Assembly: GCF_009742725.1 (NCBI RefSeq)
Contig: NZ_WPHG01000005.1
Coordinates: 124,001-188,000 of the forward strand
Source of the DNA: Nitratireductor arenosus
GTDB lineage: Bacteria > Pseudomonadota > Alphaproteobacteria > Rhizobiales > Rhizobiaceae
Length of the DNA: 64,000 nucleotides
Reading direction: 5' to 3'
Shown: positions 7,530 through 15,858 of the stretch, piece after piece
Numbering within the stretch: the first letter of the stretch is position 1
Layout of the letters: each line of letters starts with the position of its first letter
Made by a program: the position numbers and the translations under genes
The notes under the pieces: generated by a model
Databases searched by the model: none
What the model saw: only the letters and a program-made list of their open reading frames with translations
Told to the model about the DNA's origin: nothing

Positions 7530-9071
7530 ATGACCCCACGCCTCGAACTGCGCAATATCTGCAAGACCTATCCGGGCGTCGTCGCCAATGACGATATCTC
7601 GATGTCGATCGCGCCCGGCGAAATCCATGCCGTGCTCGGCGAGAACGGCGCCGGCAAATCAACCCTGATGAAAATCATCTATGGCGCGGCGCAGGCCGAT
7701 TCCGGCACCATCCATTGCGACGGCCAACTGGTGGAGACGCATAATCCGGCGAGCTCGCGCGCGCTCGGCATCGAGATGGTATACCAGCACTTCGCGCTGT
7801 TTGAATCCGTCACGGTGGTCGAAAACATCGCGCTGTCGGTAAGCAGCGAATTCCATCTTGAAAGCCTCGCGTCCCAGATCACGGAACTGTCGCAGCGCTA
7901 CGGCATGCCGATCGATCCCTATCGGCGGGTGCACGATTTGTCGGTCGGCGAACGCCAGCGCGTGGAGATCGTGCGCTGCCTGTTGCAGGCGCCGAAGCTG
8001 TTGATCCTCGACGAACCGACCTCGGTGCTGACGCCGCAGGCGGTGGTGAAGCTGTTCGAGACCCTGCGCCAGCTGGCCGCGGAGGGCTGCAGCATTCTCT
8101 ATATCAGCCACAAGCTCGACGAGGTGCAGGAGCTGTGCGATTCGGCGACCGTGTTGCGCAACGGTCGCGTGACCGGCACGGCGCGGCCGCGCGAATCCAC
8201 CTCCGTGGAGCTCGCGCGCATGATGGTCGGCTCCGATCTGCCGGAAATGCGTCTCAATCCCTCGAACCCGAGCCCTGAGCCGGTCCTGGACGTGCGGGGC
8301 CTGTCGGCGCCGCCGAAGGATCGCTACGGCATCGGCTTGAAGGACATCTCGTTTTGCGTCCATGGCGGTGAAATCGTCGGGCTCGCCGGTGTGTCGGGTA
8401 ACGGCCAGGCAGAGTTGATTTCGTTGCTGAGCGGCGAACGGCTTCACCCGCAGGCCGATACGATCCGCATCAACGGTCGGCCGGTCGGTCGCCTCGACGC
8501 AGCGGGGCGGCGGCGGATAGGCACTGCGTTCGTGCCCGAAGAGCGGCTCGGTCGCGGCGCCGTGCCGCCGCATGCGCTGTGGGAAAACGCCATCCTGACC
8601 GGTCATCGCAAGGGACTGGTGCGCAACGGGCTCGTCAACCGGCCGAAGGCGCGGGAATTCGCCGGGTCGATCATCGAGCGGTTCAACGTCAAGGCCAACG
8701 GGCCGGGCGCGAGCGCGCAGAGCCTTTCGGGCGGCAATCTGCAGAAATTCATCGTCGGTCGCGAGATCGAACTGGCGCCGAAACTGTTTCTGGTCGCGCA
8801 GCCGACATGGGGCGTCGATGTGGGGGCGGCGGCCTTTCTGCGCCAGACCCTGATCGATCTCAGCCGCGCCGGCGCGGCCGTGCTGGTGGTGTCGGAGGAA
8901 CTCGACGAGTTGTTCGAGATCTGCGACCGGCTTTTGGTGATCTGTCAGGGCCAGGTTTCGGCGCCGCTGCACACGGCCGAAACCGATCGCGAGGAGGTGG
9001 GTCTGTTGATGACACGGCTCGGTGGACAAGGCAGCGACAAGAGGAGCGGCGAGCTTGCACTTCAGGATTGA
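7530..9071 (+). CDS. Nup-type ABC importer ATPase, two tandem nucleotide-binding domains
   Basis: The 513-residue ATPase belongs to the sugar/nucleoside class with two fused ABC domains. Domain 1 (about 1-240) is complete: Walker A GENGAGKST at 37-45, signature LSVGERQRVEI, and Walker B LLILDEPTSVL. Domain 2 (about 255-500) is degenerate, as usual in this class: GVSGNGQAEL replaces Walker A, the signature is LSGGNLQKF, and FLVAQPTWGVD has Gln in place of the catalytic Glu. It powers uptake of the BMP-bound solute through the two downstream permeases. The gene overlaps the next gene by 17 bases if that gene starts at 9055. Confidence 0.93.
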   Translation: MTPRLELRNICKTYPGVVANDDISMSIAPGEIHAVLGENGAGKSTLMKIIYGAAQADSGTIHCDGQLVETHNPASSRALGIEMVYQHFALFESVTVVENIALSVSSEFHLESLASQITELSQRYGMPIDPYRRVHDLSVGERQRVEIVRCLLQAPKLLILDEPTSVLTPQAVVKLFETLRQLAAEGCSILYISHKLDEVQELCDSATVLRNGRVTGTARPRESTSVELARMMVGSDLPEMRLNPSNPSPEPVLDVRGLSAPPKDRYGIGLKDISFCVHGGEIVGLAGVSGNGQAELISLLSGERLHPQADTIRINGRPVGRLDAAGRRRIGTAFVPEERLGRGAVPPHALWENAILTGHRKGLVRNGLVNRPKAREFAGSIIERFNVKANGPGASAQSLSGGNLQKFIVGREIELAPKLFLVAQPTWGVDVGAAAFLRQTLIDLSRAGAAVLVVSEELDELFEICDRLLVICQGQVSAPLHTAETDREEVGLLMTRLGGQGSDKRSGELALQD

Positions 9072-10122
9072 ACAAAGGCCCGAACCGTCGGCGCGCATGC
9101 GGGTCGCCGCGCCGATCGTGGCGACTGCGCTGACGCTTTTGGTCGGCTCGATCGTCTTCGCCGCGCTCGGGCATAGCCCGCTTGCGACGCTGCATGCGTT
9201 TTTCGTCGCGCCGCTCAGTTCCATGAACGGCCTTTCGGAGTGGCTGTTGAAGGCCTCGCCGCTGATCCTGATTGCCTGCGGTCTGGCGGTCGGGTTTCGC
9301 GCCAATGTGTGGAATATCGGCGCCGAGGGACAGTTGATCATTGGCGCGATCGCTGCCAGCGGCGTGGGGCTGTTTTACCCCGATCCGGAAAGCGTTCTCT
9401 TGCTGCCGCTGATGTTCGTCGCGGGCGCGCTCGCCGGCATGGGCTGGGCGGCGATCCCGGCCTTCCTGCGCGCGCGCATGAACACCAACGAGATCCTGGT
9501 CACGCTGATGCTGACCTATATCGCGGTGCTGTTTCTGTCGTGGCTCGTGCACGGTCCGTGGCGCGATCCGGCCGGCTTCAACTATCCCCAGACCGCGCTC
9601 TTGCCGCCGGCGGCGATGTTCGAGCCGTTCGACTATGCCTACCGGCTCAACGGTTCGGTCTTCATCACCGTGGTCGCGGTGGTGGCGATGTGGCTTTTTA
9701 CCGACCGCAGCTTCCTCGGCTACAAGATGTCTGTCAGCGGCGCGGCGCCGCTTGCCGCGCGCTATGCCGGGTTCCGCGAATCCGCGGCGGTGTGGACGGG
9801 GCTGCTGGCCGGCGGGGCGGCGGCCGGCATTGCCGGCATGGCCGAGGCGGCGGGTCCGCTCGGCCAGCTTTCCTCGCAGATTTCGCCCGGCTACGGCTTT
9901 GCGGCGATCATCGTCGCCTTTATCGGCCGGCTCAACGCCTTCGGCATCGTTTTGGGCGGGCTGCTGATGTCGCTGCTTTTCCTCGGCGGGGATTCCGTGC
10001 AGATGACGCTCGGCCTGCCGTCGGCGCTGACGCGCATCTTCCAGGGCATCCTGCTGTTTTTCCTGCTGGCCGCCGATTTCTTCATCTTCTACCGCATCCG
10101 CCCGCTACGGGAGCACGCCTGA
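9055..10122 (+). CDS. Nup-type ABC transporter permease 1 (NupB-like)
   Basis: The inner-membrane permease of the BMP importer has about ten hydrophobic segments, with the family features GLAVGFRANVWNIGAEGQ and NEILVTLMLTYIA. I chose the TTG at 9055 because GAGGAG precedes it at normal spacing and because family members begin with a short polar stretch like HFRIEQRPEPS. A GTG at 9022 lacks a ribosome site, and the ATG at 9097 would remove that conserved stretch. At 355 codons it has normal length. It overlaps the ATPase gene upstream and shares TGATG with the second permease downstream, so the three are translationally coupled. Confidence 0.88.
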   Translation: MHFRIEQRPEPSARMRVAAPIVATALTLLVGSIVFAALGHSPLATLHAFFVAPLSSMNGLSEWLLKASPLILIACGLAVGFRANVWNIGAEGQLIIGAIAASGVGLFYPDPESVLLLPLMFVAGALAGMGWAAIPAFLRARMNTNEILVTLMLTYIAVLFLSWLVHGPWRDPAGFNYPQTALLPPAAMFEPFDYAYRLNGSVFITVVAVVAMWLFTDRSFLGYKMSVSGAAPLAARYAGFRESAAVWTGLLAGGAAAGIAGMAEAAGPLGQLSSQISPGYGFAAIIVAFIGRLNAFGIVLGGLLMSLLFLGGDSVQMTLGLPSALTRIFQGILLFFLLAADFFIFYRIRPLREHA

Positions 10123-11042
10123 TGGACCTTTTCATCGCGATCTTCACCGGCACGATCATTGCCGCCACGCCGCTGATCTTCGCCGCGCTCGGCGAACTGG
10201 TGGTGGAAAAGTCCGGCGTGCTCAATCTCGGCATTGAGGGCATGATGCTGGTCGGGGCGGCGTTTGCCTTCTGGGGCGTGATCGCCGGCCTGCCGATGCC
10301 GCTGGCCATCCTTGCCGGCGCGCTCGCCGGCGCGGCCTCCTCGCTGCTGTTTGGCGTTCTCGCGCTCACCTTCCTGACCAATCAGTACGCCGCCGGGTTG
10401 GCGCTGGCGATCTTCGGTTCGGGCCTGTCGGCCTTCATCGGGAGGGGGTTCGGCAGCGCGCCGATCGATGCGCTCGATGCGATCCACCTGCCGGTGCTGT
10501 CCGACATTCCGCTGGTCGGGCCGCTTCTGCTGCGGTTCGATCCGCTGGTCTATCTGGCGCTGTTCATGTTTGCCGTGATCAGCTGGTTTCTCTACCGCAC
10601 CAAGGCGGGACTGGTGCTGCGCACGATCGGCGAATCGCCGGAGACAGCGCACGCGATCGGCTTTCCCGTGATAAAGATCCGCTATCTCGCCGTTCTGTTC
10701 GGCGGGCTGATGGCGGGTCTCGGCGGGGCCTATCTGTCGGTCGCCTATACGCCGCTGTGGGTGGAGAACATGACGGCCGGGCGCGGCTGGATCGCGCTGG
10801 CGCTGGTGGTGTTCGCGACCTGGCGTCCGCTCCGGGTGCTGCTCGGGGCCTGGCTGTTCGGCGGCATGACCATTCTGCAATTGCAGGGCCAGGCGCTCGG
10901 GCTCGGCGTTCCCTCCGAACTCCTGTCGGCGCTGCCCTATGCCGCCACCATCGTGGTGCTGGTCATCATCTCGCAGAACCGCCAGATGCTGGCGCTGCAT
11001 TTCCCGGCCTCGCTGGCCAAGCCGTTCAGGCCCGCAAACTGA
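10122..11042 (+). CDS. Nup-type ABC transporter permease 2 (NupC-like)
   Basis: The 306-residue permease partner starts with MDLFIAIF and has the family signature FAALGELVVEKSGVLNLGIEGMM, followed by eight or so membrane segments and a conserved NMTAGRGWIALALVVFATW. Its ATG overlaps the stop of the first permease by one base. With the binding protein, ATPase and first permease it makes a complete importer. It is the last gene of the rightward operon and converges on the FAD oxidoreductase gene after 35 bases. Confidence 0.92.
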   Translation: MDLFIAIFTGTIIAATPLIFAALGELVVEKSGVLNLGIEGMMLVGAAFAFWGVIAGLPMPLAILAGALAGAASSLLFGVLALTFLTNQYAAGLALAIFGSGLSAFIGRGFGSAPIDALDAIHLPVLSDIPLVGPLLLRFDPLVYLALFMFAVISWFLYRTKAGLVLRTIGESPETAHAIGFPVIKIRYLAVLFGGLMAGLGGAYLSVAYTPLWVENMTAGRGWIALALVVFATWRPLRVLLGAWLFGGMTILQLQGQALGLGVPSELLSALPYAATIVVLVIISQNRQMLALHFPASLAKPFRPAN

Positions 11043-11077
11043 GGCGCCTGCCGGCGCGATCGCCGCGTGTCGGGCTC

Positions 11078-12376
11078 TCAGTAGCCGAGAATGTCGAGAA
11101 ACCGGTTCCAGCGCATGCCGAGATTGAGCATCGGCGCGCGCAGGCGATGCAGCGGAAACGGGCGCAACGGCGTTTCGGGCATGGAGTGCTCTTCCGGCGC
11201 GCCGGCCAGGCGCGCCGCCAGCCAGGCGCCGAGGCGATGCGACAGCGCCACGCCGCGGCCGTTGAAGCCGGCAAGCACGTGAAGCTCGTCGGCGAGCCTG
11301 TGGTAGTGCGGCAGGTAATCGAAGGTGATGCCGACCAGCCCGGTCCAGCGCTGCTCGATCGGCAGATCGGCGAGATCGGGAAAGATACCGTGCAGCACCT
11401 GCTCCAGCACCGCATAGTCCGGCGCGTCCGGGTTTTGCGCCTGCGCGGAGGAAAACGACGCGCGGCCGCCTATGACCAGACGTCCGTCGGGGCTGCGGCG
11501 GAAATAAAGCACCAGCCGGCGGCTGTCATAAACCGTCTCGCCCCCGGCCAGAATATGGTCGTGCGCGGCTCCGAGAGGGGCGGTGGCGATCTGGAAACTG
11601 TTGACCGGCAGCAGCGAGCGGGCAAGGCCGGGAACGAGCGCGTCGCTGTAGGCGTTGGTCGCGACCGCCACCTTGCGGGCCCGTAGCCGCCCATGCGCGG
11701 TGTCGAGGCGCCACAGGCCGCGCTCGCGCGACAAGGCTGTGGCCGGGGAATGGGGATGGATCGCGGCGCCGGCCTCGCGGGCGGCGCGCGCCATTTCGCG
11801 GGCAAGGTCGAGCGGCTGCACGCTGGCGCCGCGCGGATCGTAGAGACCGCCCGGATAGCGCGTCGTTCCGACCCGGCGGGCGACGTCGTCCGGACCGAGT
11901 TCCTCGACCGCGACGCCTTCCCGTTTCAGGGTTTTGGCGGCCTGCGTGAGTTTGGCATGCGCGGTAGCGTTGTGGGCGAGGCGGAAGAGGCCGGGCTGGC
12001 GCCAACCGCAATCGAGCGCCTTGCGCGCGATCAGCGCGCCGAGAAAGTCGGGCGCCTCCTGGCCGAAGCGATGCAGCCCACGCCCGGCGTCGCCGAAACG
12101 GGCGGCGAGCGCCCTTTCGTCGAGCTTGATGCCCGGATTGACCTGACCGCCATTGCGGCCGCTGGCGCCATTGCCGATCTCGTGCGCTTCCAAAAGGGCC
12201 ACCGCCACGCCGCGCTCGGCCAAATGCAGCGCGATCGACAGGCCAGTAAACCCGCCGCCGACGATTGCGACATCGACCTTGTGCTCACCTTCGAGTGCGC
12301 GCTCCTCAAACGGTGCGGTGGCCGCCGCGGCGGCCCAAAGACCCTGGGCCGCCGGCCGGGCTGGGGCGCCGCGCAC
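11078..12376 (-). CDS. FAD-dependent amine oxidoreductase (PuuB/DAO family)
   Basis: The 432-residue flavoprotein has the dinucleotide-binding GxGxxG in VAIVGGGFTGLSIALHLAERG (about 35-55), the flavin-contact ASGRNGGQ, the substrate-domain FRRSPDGRLVIGGR and a C-terminal GFNGRGVALS. The family (gamma-glutamylputrescine oxidase and D-amino-acid/glycine oxidases) removes electrons from a secondary or primary amine to give an imine and then an aldehyde. The GTG start at 12376 has AGGA eight bases ahead and lies 4 bases after the cupin stop. It is the last gene of a leftward operon with a Pot-type importer, so it probably oxidises the imported amine. The exact substrate cannot be read from the sequence. 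Confidence 0.88.
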   Translation of the reverse strand: MRGAPARPAAQGLWAAAAATAPFEERALEGEHKVDVAIVGGGFTGLSIALHLAERGVAVALLEAHEIGNGASGRNGGQVNPGIKLDERALAARFGDAGRGLHRFGQEAPDFLGALIARKALDCGWRQPGLFRLAHNATAHAKLTQAAKTLKREGVAVEELGPDDVARRVGTTRYPGGLYDPRGASVQPLDLAREMARAAREAGAAIHPHSPATALSRERGLWRLDTAHGRLRARKVAVATNAYSDALVPGLARSLLPVNSFQIATAPLGAAHDHILAGGETVYDSRRLVLYFRRSPDGRLVIGGRASFSSAQAQNPDAPDYAVLEQVLHGIFPDLADLPIEQRWTGLVGITFDYLPHYHRLADELHVLAGFNGRGVALSHRLGAWLAARLAGAPEEHSMPETPLRPFPLHRLRAPMLNLGMRWNRFLDILGY

Positions 12377-12380
12377 GGCT

Positions 12381-12728
12381 CTAGTCCTGCCTTACGAAGA
12401 AATGTTTGCTCATGGTCTCCTCGACCTCCCAGGTTCCACGAAATCCCGGTGCGATCAGGGCGGTCGCACCCGGTTCCAGTGCGATGACGGTGCCGTCTTC
12501 ACCGCGAATCCGGCCGCGTCCCTCGAGGACATTGAGGAATTCCCACTTGTCGTAGGCGATCGTCCAGCAGCCAGGCGTCGATTCCCAGCGACCACTCGTC
12601 ATGCCGCCGTCGGTGAAGAAGATCCAGCTTCGCCATTGCGGGTCGCCGCGGAGAATGCGCTCGGCAGCGGGCCTGGTTTCGCGCGGTTCGGTTTCGGCGC
12701 GGTCGAAATCGATGATGTGCTTGTTCAT
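12381..12728 (-). CDS. Small cupin (DUF861/cupin_3) protein
   Basis: The 115-residue single-domain cupin matches the ureidoglycine-aminohydrolase-like cupin_3 group: GRWESTPGCWTIAYDKWEFLNVLEGRGRI (about 46-75) followed by ALEPGATALIAPGFRGTWEV. The usual metal-binding histidines are largely absent, as is common in this group, so binding of a small organic molecule rather than metal catalysis is plausible. It sits between the importer ATPase and the FAD oxidoreductase, 4 bases before the latter. Similar cupins accompany amine or amino-acid oxidases in many proteobacteria. Function unknown. Confidence 0.82.
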   Translation of the reverse strand: MNKHIIDFDRAETEPRETRPAAERILRGDPQWRSWIFFTDGGMTSGRWESTPGCWTIAYDKWEFLNVLEGRGRIRGEDGTVIALEPGATALIAPGFRGTWEVEETMSKHFFVRQD

Positions 12729-12767
12729 GCTGGCAATACTTCTGATGGGTATCGGGGCGGGCGACGT

Positions 12768-13856
12768 TCAGGACGCCGGCGGGAACAAGGCACCTTCGGA
12801 GGGCGACCAGGATATCCAGATATCGTTGCCCGGCTTGAACCCGGCGGCGGGGCCGGAGCGCCCCTTGCGGACATGGATAGGGCCGAGCCGCGTGTCCAAG
12901 GTGAAGCGGATGCTTGCTCCGAGAAATTCGCGGAGCTCAACACGTGCTTCAAGGAGGTTGACGTCGGTGTCCGGCCGTTCGCCGGACATCTCGATCGCCT
13001 CCGGCCGCACCATCAGCACCGCCTGTCCCGAATTGCCTTCGGTCCTGTCCAGGGCAAGCAGTTCCAATTCGGGGGCCGCCGGGGCGCTGACCCTGCGGAA
13101 CTGGTCTTCGGGGTTTCCCATCGAGACCGCGATGCGGTTGGAATCGCCGACGAAACCGGCGACGAAGCCGGTGTTCGGCCGCTCATAGATCTCGTCGGGC
13201 GAACCGAGCTGGCAGATCTTGCCATTCGCCATCACCGCGATGCGGTCCGACAGTGCCAGCGCTTCTTCCTGGTCGTGGGTCACGTAGATGACGGTGACGC
13301 CGAATTCACGCTGGATACGTTTGATTTCGGTCTGCAACTGATCGCGCAGGCTGCGGTCGAGCGCGCCCAACGGCTCATCCATCAACAGCACGGGTGGCTC
13401 GAAGACGAGCGCGCGCGCGAGTGCGACACGCTGCTGCTGACCGCCCGATAGTGCGCTGATGCGCCTGTCGGAAAACTGTTCCAGCGACACGACCTGGAGC
13501 ACACGCTCGACCGCCTTGCGGATGTCGGCGTCCGCCCATTTACGCATGCGCAGCGGGAAGGCGATGTTGTCGAACACGTCGAGATGAGGAAACAGCGCAT
13601 AGTTCTGGAAAACGACGCCGAGGCCGCGCTTTTCGGGCGGCAGCGAAAGGATGTCGCGACCGTCGATGCTGATGGCGCCGGAATCCGGTTCCGTCAACCC
13701 TGCGACCGCCATCAGCGTGGTCGTCTTGCCAGAACCACTCAGACCCAGAAGGGTCACGAACTCACCGGGCTCGATCGAAAGCGACACGTCGTCGACGGCG
13801 ACGAAATCGCCGTAACGCTTGTTCAGTCCCGTGATCTGGACGGCTGCACCGGGCAT
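12768..13856 (-). CDS. Pot-type ABC transporter ATP-binding protein (PotA-like)
   Basis: The 362-residue ATPase of the spermidine/putrescine/2-aminoethylphosphonate class has Walker A GLSGSGKTT (about 38-46), Q-loop QNYALFPH, signature LSGGQQQRVALARAL, Walker B VLLMDEPLGALD, switch VTHDQEEA, and a C-terminal TOBE regulatory domain (about 275-355). The ATG follows GGAGA at eight bases. It lies between the M24 enzyme gene and the cupin in the leftward operon, energising the permeases encoded upstream. Confidence 0.92.
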   Translation of the reverse strand: MPGAAVQITGLNKRYGDFVAVDDVSLSIEPGEFVTLLGLSGSGKTTTLMAVAGLTEPDSGAISIDGRDILSLPPEKRGLGVVFQNYALFPHLDVFDNIAFPLRMRKWADADIRKAVERVLQVVSLEQFSDRRISALSGGQQQRVALARALVFEPPVLLMDEPLGALDRSLRDQLQTEIKRIQREFGVTVIYVTHDQEEALALSDRIAVMANGKICQLGSPDEIYERPNTGFVAGFVGDSNRIAVSMGNPEDQFRRVSAPAAPELELLALDRTEGNSGQAVLMVRPEAIEMSGERPDTDVNLLEARVELREFLGASIRFTLDTRLGPIHVRKGRSGPAAGFKPGNDIWISWSPSEGALFPPAS

Positions 13857-13872
13857 AGCGTTTCTCCGTCGT

Positions 13873-15045
13873 TTACCAGTAACGCTGCGTTGCGTCGGTC
13901 AGAAGCTCGGGGCCATTTTCGGTGACCAGAATGGTCTCCTCGAAATCGCCGAGATAGCCGTCGCGGGAGATCGTGCGCTCGACCGAAAGCACCATGTTGG
14001 GCACGATCTCGCGGCTGACGCCGCGGGCGAGCCAGGGGGCGTCCCAGCCGAGGCCGACGCCGTGGCCCATGGCGGAAAACACGCCGGTGATCGGGAAGCC
14101 CATCGCTTCCTGCCTGTCGAGCCCGGCCGCGCCGAGATCGCCGGCGGTCGCGCCGGGACGCACCGCGGCGATGGTGGCGTCCACGCAAGCCTTCGCCGCC
14201 TCCAGAAACTCCACCTGCCGTTTCGACACCGGGCCGATCGCCTTGGCGCGGGCAAGGTCGAAGACATAGCCGTTCAGGGCGCCCGAAATGCCGAGCCTGA
14301 TCCAGCCGCCATCCTCAAGCTTTCTGTCGGATCCCCAGGTCGGAAAATTGTTCCTGGAAAAACGCGAGGGATCGCCGCCGACGCCGGAGGCCATGAAGGA
14401 ATTGTAGAGAACGCCGCCGGCCGGAACCAGCACGTCGAGCCCGGCGGCCACGACCTCGCCATGCGATGCGCCGGGGCGGGCGGCTTCCATCATCGCCTCG
14501 ATCATGCGCGAGCCCAGTCTGGAAGCCTGGCGCAGCAGTGCGATCTCGGCAGGCGACTTGATGGCGCGCAGCTCGCCGACGATGTCGTCGGCGGCCAGCA
14601 AGGTCATGTCCGGCAGCGCCTCGGCAAGTCGGGCTGCCATGGTGAAGGACAGCACATCGCCGCCGACCAGGCCGACCCGCCCCTTGCCGAGCCCGGCGCG
14701 GCGCAGTGCCTCGATAGCGCCTTCGACGACAAAGTCGGTATAGTCGACCGTGCCGTCGTCGAGCCGGATGCGGCCGTCGTCAGGAACGTCGATCACCAGT
14801 CGCGGGTCGCCGCCGACCGGCAGCACCAGGAAGGTGTGAGCGCGTCCCGACCAATTGTTCGCGAAGTCCGGGATGAAGGGAAAGTGCGTATAGAAATTGG
14901 TCAGGTAGAATACGTCGGCGTAGCGGTCGAGCGTGCCGCCACCGCGCGAGCAAACGAGCAGCGCGTCGAGCCCGCGCTCTTTCGCGGCTGCCGAGGCGCG
15001 TTGCCGGCGGGCGCTGAATTCTTCGGCGGGAATTGTCGTTGTCAT
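13873..15045 (-). CDS. M24 family creatinase/aminopeptidase P-fold enzyme with altered metal site
   Basis: The 390-residue protein has an N-terminal creatinase domain (about 10-150) and a pita-bread catalytic domain (about 160-390). Of the five M24 metal ligands, I see the second Asp (YVFDLARA), the His (MGHGVGLG) and the two Glu (SVERTI, FEETILVT). The first Asp, expected three residues after the strand start, is replaced by Gly in IRLGISG. Loss of ligands is typical of non-peptidase members such as creatinase, so a C-N hydrolase or lyase acting on a small amine derivative is more likely than a peptidase. It lies within a Pot-type importer operon, between permease and ATPase genes. No clear ribosome site precedes the ATG. 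Confidence 0.85.
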   Translation of the reverse strand: MTTTIPAEEFSARRQRASAAAKERGLDALLVCSRGGGTLDRYADVFYLTNFYTHFPFIPDFANNWSGRAHTFLVLPVGGDPRLVIDVPDDGRIRLDDGTVDYTDFVVEGAIEALRRAGLGKGRVGLVGGDVLSFTMAARLAEALPDMTLLAADDIVGELRAIKSPAEIALLRQASRLGSRMIEAMMEAARPGASHGEVVAAGLDVLVPAGGVLYNSFMASGVGGDPSRFSRNNFPTWGSDRKLEDGGWIRLGISGALNGYVFDLARAKAIGPVSKRQVEFLEAAKACVDATIAAVRPGATAGDLGAAGLDRQEAMGFPITGVFSAMGHGVGLGWDAPWLARGVSREIVPNMVLSVERTISRDGYLGDFEETILVTENGPELLTDATQRYW

Positions 15046-15081
15046 GGTCGGTGCGGATGTCCAGGTTGAAGGAAAGCAGGG

Positions 15082-15858
15082 TTATTTGCGCTGGACGAGC
15101 CAGAACAATGTCAAGACGACGCATGACACGATCAGCAGCAGGCAGGAGGCTGCCGCCACGATCGGACTGATCTCGAAGCGGATGCCGCTCCACATCTGGA
15201 CCGGCAAAGTGGTCGCGTCGGCGCCGGCGATGAACAGCGCCACCACCACCTCGTCGAAGCTGGTGATGAAGGCGAACACCGCGCCGGCGGTAATGCCGGG
15301 CGCGAGGATGGGCAGGGTCACGCGCCGGAAAGCGGTCGCCGGCGTGGCGCCGAGGCTGCGTGCGGCGTCGACCACGCGCCGGTCGAGCTTCTGCAGGACG
15401 GCCGAGACGTTGATGATGACGAAAGGCAAAGCGAGCACAGTGTGCGCGAGCACCAGGCCGGGGATGCTCGCCACCAGCCCGGCGCGTGCGAAGGGCGTGT
15501 AGAGCGCGGCGGCGGTAATGATGGTCGGCACCACCATTGGCATGATGAAGAAGAAGGTGACCGCGCGTCCGGTCCGGCGCGGGAGTTGGCCGAGGCCGAG
15601 CGCGATCATCGTGCCGAGGGTCGTCGACAGCGCCGCCGTCAGCACCGCGACCACCGCGCTGGTGCCGAGCGAGCCGATCCACTCGGGCCGTTCGAAGAAC
15701 TCGCGATACCAGTGCAGGGTGAAACCGCGCGGCGGGAAGGTGATGAAATTGGTCTCGGTGAAGGAGATCGGCGCCACCGCCAATGTCGGCAGCACCAGGA
15801 ATACGCAGATCGCGGCGGCAAAGGCCGTCAGCATCGCGCTCGACAGGCGCCCGGTCAT
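15082..15858 (-). CDS. Pot-type ABC transporter permease (PotC-like)
   Basis: The 258-residue inner-membrane permease has six hydrophobic segments and the ATPase-contact EAA-type loop DAARSLGATPATAFRRVTLP. The ATG at 15858 follows GGGGGA at five bases and overlaps the stop of the other permease as ATGA; a GTG at 15870 is a weaker alternative. It pairs with the upstream permease to form the channel of the leftward importer. Confidence 0.92.
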   Translation of the reverse strand: MTGRLSSAMLTAFAAAICVFLVLPTLAVAPISFTETNFITFPPRGFTLHWYREFFERPEWIGSLGTSAVVAVLTAALSTTLGTMIALGLGQLPRRTGRAVTFFFIMPMVVPTIITAAALYTPFARAGLVASIPGLVLAHTVLALPFVIINVSAVLQKLDRRVVDAARSLGATPATAFRRVTLPILAPGITAGAVFAFITSFDEVVVALFIAGADATTLPVQMWSGIRFEISPIVAAASCLLLIVSCVVLTLFWLVQRK

